From the NCBI GenBank assembly GCA_037131065.1, contig JBAXRT010000136.1:1-7531 (forward strand): 7,531 bases of DNA, read 5' to 3'. Below the pieces are notes generated by a model, which had not been told where the DNA came from, did not search any database, and saw only the letters and a program-made list of their open reading frames with translations. Positions 5,199 through 7,531 of the stretch are shown here, in pieces. Both the position numbers and the translations under genes were made by a program. This DNA is from JBAXRT01 sp037131065. GTDB taxonomy: Bacteria > Bacteroidota > Bacteroidia > Bacteroidales > FEN-979. Position 1 is the stretch's first letter. The number at the start of each line of letters is the position of its first letter.

Positions 5199-7531
5199 TT
5201 AGTAACTTTTAAAATGATTTTGGTTACCCAGGAGCGGTTCAATTTTTTCAATGGCCTTCTCAATGGAGGTCACATCACGGAAAGCGATGAAGAGTTTCTC
5301 CTTTTCCTCCTTCATGGTACAGTAGGCAGGATGGTTCTTCATGTATTCGAGGATGTGGGTAAATCCGACCGACTGGAAATAGGGAGAGTCAGGGTTGCTG
5401 ACAAAATAGGCCGTGAGCCTCCCGTTCCTGAGTGCCAGTTTCTCAAACCCGGCGGCCCTCGAGAGCCATCTGAGACGGATGGTATGGAGCAGTGATTCTG
5501 TCTGCGGCGGAATGGGTCCGAAACGGTCGGTAAGCTGCGCTGTGAATTTCAGCAGGTTCTCTTCCGTTTCAACGGAATCCAGCTCCTTGTATAGATTCAG
5601 CCGTTCGGTGATATTGGTAACATAATGGTCGGGGATAAGGATCTCCAAATCGGTCTCGATCACGCAATCCCTGACAAACTCTTTCGCCACCTCCTCTCTG
5701 AAGAGATCCCTGAACTCGGTCTCTTTCAGTTCAAGCAATGCTTCATCAAGGATCTTCTGGTACATCTCGAACCCGATCTCGGAGATGAAACCGCTCTGTT
5801 CCGCCCCCAGAATATTCCCGGCTCCCCGGATATCAAGATCGCGCATGGCAATGCTGAACCCGCTGCCCAGGTCGGCAAACTCCTCGATTGCCCTCAGCCT
5901 CTTCCTGGCTTCATCCGAAAGCGACGACATGGGTGGCGCAAGCAGGTAACAGAAGGCTTTTTTGTTCGACCGGCCTACCCTCCCCCTGAGCTGGTGAAGG
6001 TCGCTGAGCCCGTAGTGGTGGGCATCATTGATAATAATGGTGTTGACATTCGGGATGTCGAGGCCCGATTCGATGATGGTGGTGGCCACCAGGACATCGT
6101 ACTCCCCCTCGATGAAATCGACCATGATCCGCTCCAGCTTTGCCCCCTCCATCTGGCCATGGGCAATGGCGGTTTTTGCCTTCGGTACCGCCCGCTGGAT
6201 CATCCCCGCAACATCCATGATATTCTTCACCCGGGTATTAACGAAAAAGACCTGTCCTCCCCTGGAGATCTCAAAATGGATGGCATCCCGGATGATCTCT
6301 TCGCCGAACGGGTGGATCTCGGTCTGGACCGGGTAACGGTTTGGCGGGGGTGTATTGATGATCGAGAGGTCGCGGGCTCCCATCATGGAGAACTGCAGCG
6401 TACGGGGGATCGGCGTCGCCGTAAGCGTGAGCGTATCGACATCCACCCGGAGCTGCTTGATCTTCTCCTTGGCCGAAACCCCGAACTTCTGCTCTTCATC
6501 GATGATCAGAAGACCAAGATCCCTGAATTTAATATCCTTGCTAAGCATCCGGTGGGTGCCGATCAGGATGTCGATCTTTCCCTCCTCCAGCTCTTTCCTG
6601 ATCTTCGTTTGTGCCTTGGCTGATTTGAAACGGCTGATGTAATTGACCGTACAGGGAAAATCACGGAGCCGGTCCGAAAAGGTCTTGAAATGCTGAAGGG
6701 CGAGAATGGTCGTAGGGACCAGCACAGCCACCTGCCTGCTTTCCGAGACCACCTTGAACGCTGCCCTGACGGCGATCTCCGTTTTGCCAAAGCCGACATC
6801 CCCGCAGATCAGCCTGTCCATCGGATAGGGAGCCTCGAGGTCTTTTTTAACATCCACCGTCGACTTGATCTGATCAGGAGTATCCTCATAGATAAAGGAG
6901 GCCTCCAGCTCAGCCTGCAGGTAGGTGTCGGGAGCACAGGCAAAACCGTCCACCGCACGCCGCCTGGCATAGAGACGGATCAGGTCCTTTGCAATGTCCT
7001 TGACCCGGCTCTTGGTCTTGTTCTTCAGCTTGTTCCAGGCATCCGAACCCAGCCTGTTCAGCGTGGGCGCCGAACCCTCCCTGGCAATGTATTTCGATAT
7101 CCTGTGAAGCGAATGGATGCTCACATAGAGCAGGTCGTCATTCTTGTAGATCAGTCGCATCGCCTCCTGCTCCCGGCCGTTGTTCACGATCTTCTCCAGC
7201 CCGTCGAACCGCCCCACGCCATGATCGATGTGCGTGACCCAGTCGCCCGGCTTCAGGTTGTAAAGCTCCTTCAACGTCAATGCCTCCTTTTCGGCATAAC
7301 CATCGCGCAGATGGAACCGGTGATACCGCTCAAAGATCTGGTGATCGGTGTAACACACCAGCTTCAGGTCCCTGTCGATGAAACCCTCATGGAGGGAAAA
7401 GGTCAAGGTGGAAAGCAGATCGTTAGGAGTGACGAGTGACGAGTGACGAGTGACGAGTGACGAGTGACTGGTGTCTAGTGACGAGTGACTGGTGTCTAGT
7501 GACGAGTGACTGGTGTCTAGTGACGAGTGAC
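5199..7531 (-). CDS. mfd: Transcription-repair coupling factor Mfd, N-terminal third beyond the window; in-frame tandem repeat in the linker
   Basis: Mfd removes RNA polymerase stalled at DNA damage and recruits UvrA. Counting from TTG at 7406 as residue 1, the visible order is: RNA-polymerase-interacting domain (GDWVTHIDHGVGRFDGL, 54-70); translocase motifs Walker A GDVGFGKT (202-209), DEEQ (303-306), TATPIPR (329-335), TTIIESGLDIP (442-452) and QLRGRVGR (472-479); the RecG-like segment near DLDIRGAGNILGAEQSGF; and the C-terminal TRCF domain to residue 735. All motifs are intact. The frame does not start at that TTG: it stays open upstream for 41 further codons to the edge, giving 776 visible residues. 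Mfd of this phylum is usually about 1,100 residues, so the UvrB-like domains D1-D2 and part of D3 lie outside. The upstream codons are mostly a heptamer array translated as HSSLDTS and HSSLVTR repeats, sitting about 15-20 residues before the conserved LHEGF, in the least conserved part (D3 region) of Mfd. Either Mfd carries this repeat, or the gene is split there, or the assembly is wrong. Confidence 0.95.
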   Translation of the reverse strand, partial: HSSLDTSHSSLDTSHSSLDTSHSSLVTRHSSLVTPNDLLSTLTFSLHEGFIDRDLKLVCYTDHQIFERYHRFHLRDGYAEKEALTLKELYNLKPGDWVTHIDHGVGRFDGLEKIVNNGREQEAMRLIYKNDDLLYVSIHSLHRISKYIAREGSAPTLNRLGSDAWNKLKNKTKSRVKDIAKDLIRLYARRRAVDGFACAPDTYLQAELEASFIYEDTPDQIKSTVDVKKDLEAPYPMDRLICGDVGFGKTEIAVRAAFKVVSESRQVAVLVPTTILALQHFKTFSDRLRDFPCTVNYISRFKSAKAQTKIRKELEEGKIDILIGTHRMLSKDIKFRDLGLLIIDEEQKFGVSAKEKIKQLRVDVDTLTLTATPIPRTLQFSMMGARDLSIINTPPPNRYPVQTEIHPFGEEIIRDAIHFEISRGGQVFFVNTRVKNIMDVAGMIQRAVPKAKTAIAHGQMEGAKLERIMVDFIEGEYDVLVATTIIESGLDIPNVNTIIINDAHHYGLSDLHQLRGRVGRSNKKAFCYLLAPPMSSLSDEARKRLRAIEEFADLGSGFSIAMRDLDIRGAGNILGAEQSGFISEIGFEMYQKILDEALLELKETEFRDLFREEVAKEFVRDCVIETDLEILIPDHYVTNITERLNLYKELDSVETEENLLKFTAQLTDRFGPIPPQTESLLHTIRLRWLSRAAGFEKLALRNGRLTAYFVSNPDSPYFQSVGFTHILEYMKNHPAYCTMKEEKEKLFIAFRDVTSIEKAIEKIEPLLGNQNHFKSY
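7429..7531. repeat. Heptamer tandem array with 21-bp higher-order unit, inside mfd, running off the window
   Basis: On the plus strand the array divides into 7-bp units from 7429: five copies of GTGACGA (7429-7463), then the triplet of units GTGACTG, GTGTCTA, GTGACGA repeated to the edge (7464-7531; the last unit is incomplete). There are 14 complete units and 5 bases of a fifteenth, without a single interruption. The three-unit set gives a 21-bp period, equal to 7 codons; in the mfd frame it reads HSSLDTS, and the simple GTGACGA part reads HSSLVTR. One of the other two minus-strand frames meets TAG in each 21-bp unit. The array continues past the window, so its full length is unknown, and assemblers often break or collapse such sequence. 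Confidence 0.95.

Noticed and set aside
6489..6500. DEEQ instead of DEEH in the Mfd Walker B motif
   Set aside because: This form is usual for Mfd in Bacteroidota and is not a lost catalytic residue.
5625..6623. Open plus-strand frame of 332 codons opposite mfd
   Set aside because: It is antisense to the conserved helicase motifs of Mfd, its translation resembles no protein I know, and it results from codon bias of the minus-strand gene.
7429..7531. Repeat array as a CRISPR
   Set aside because: Units are 7 bp and directly adjacent, without spacers; the sequence is a simple tandem repeat.

Overview
The window reads as a chromosomal segment of a Bacteroidota bacterium, probably class Bacteroidia. 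The grounds are a C-terminal domain typical of type IX secretion (T9SS) cargo, a TonB-dependent receptor with an N-terminal carboxypeptidase-regulatory-like domain, an Mfd of the Bacteroidota type (DEEQ box), AT-rich leaders without Shine-Dalgarno sequences, and a TAnnTTTG-type -7 element. No RNA gene, CRISPR array, insertion sequence or integrase is visible.

All four genes lie on the minus strand, so they are transcribed from right to left. In that order they are: (1) mfd, the transcription-repair coupling factor, cut by the right edge, with its C-terminal two thirds present and intact; (2) a 342-residue secreted lamin-tail-domain protein with a T9SS type A sorting domain; (3) a 957-residue TonB-dependent outer-membrane receptor without a SusD partner here; (4) the first 350 residues of a secreted protein with two OB-fold-like units, a fibronectin III-like module and the beginning of a phospholipase D-like domain, cut by the left edge. 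A 12-bp hairpin with a GCAA loop separates genes 2 and 3. Only 70 bp separate genes 3 and 4. Gaps are short (about 70-90 bp) and nearly everything is coding.

Genes 2 to 4 make a plausible cell-envelope set: two secreted proteins of families often tied to extracellular nucleases, flanking an outer-membrane importer. A role in capturing, cutting and importing nucleic acid or its products is a hypothesis only. Mfd is housekeeping DNA repair and is probably unrelated to them.

The most unusual element is at the right edge. A tandem array of 7-bp units runs from 7429 to the end of the window, inside the open mfd reading frame, and is translated as a 7-residue repeat. One unit is not a multiple of three, so gain or loss of single units would shift the mfd frame, whereas the 21-bp composite unit preserves it. 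A second, degenerate heptamer array (four units) lies just after the receptor stop codon, and the receptor gene carries a G9 tract in its plug-domain codons. Repeat-prone sequence therefore occurs at several points of this small region.
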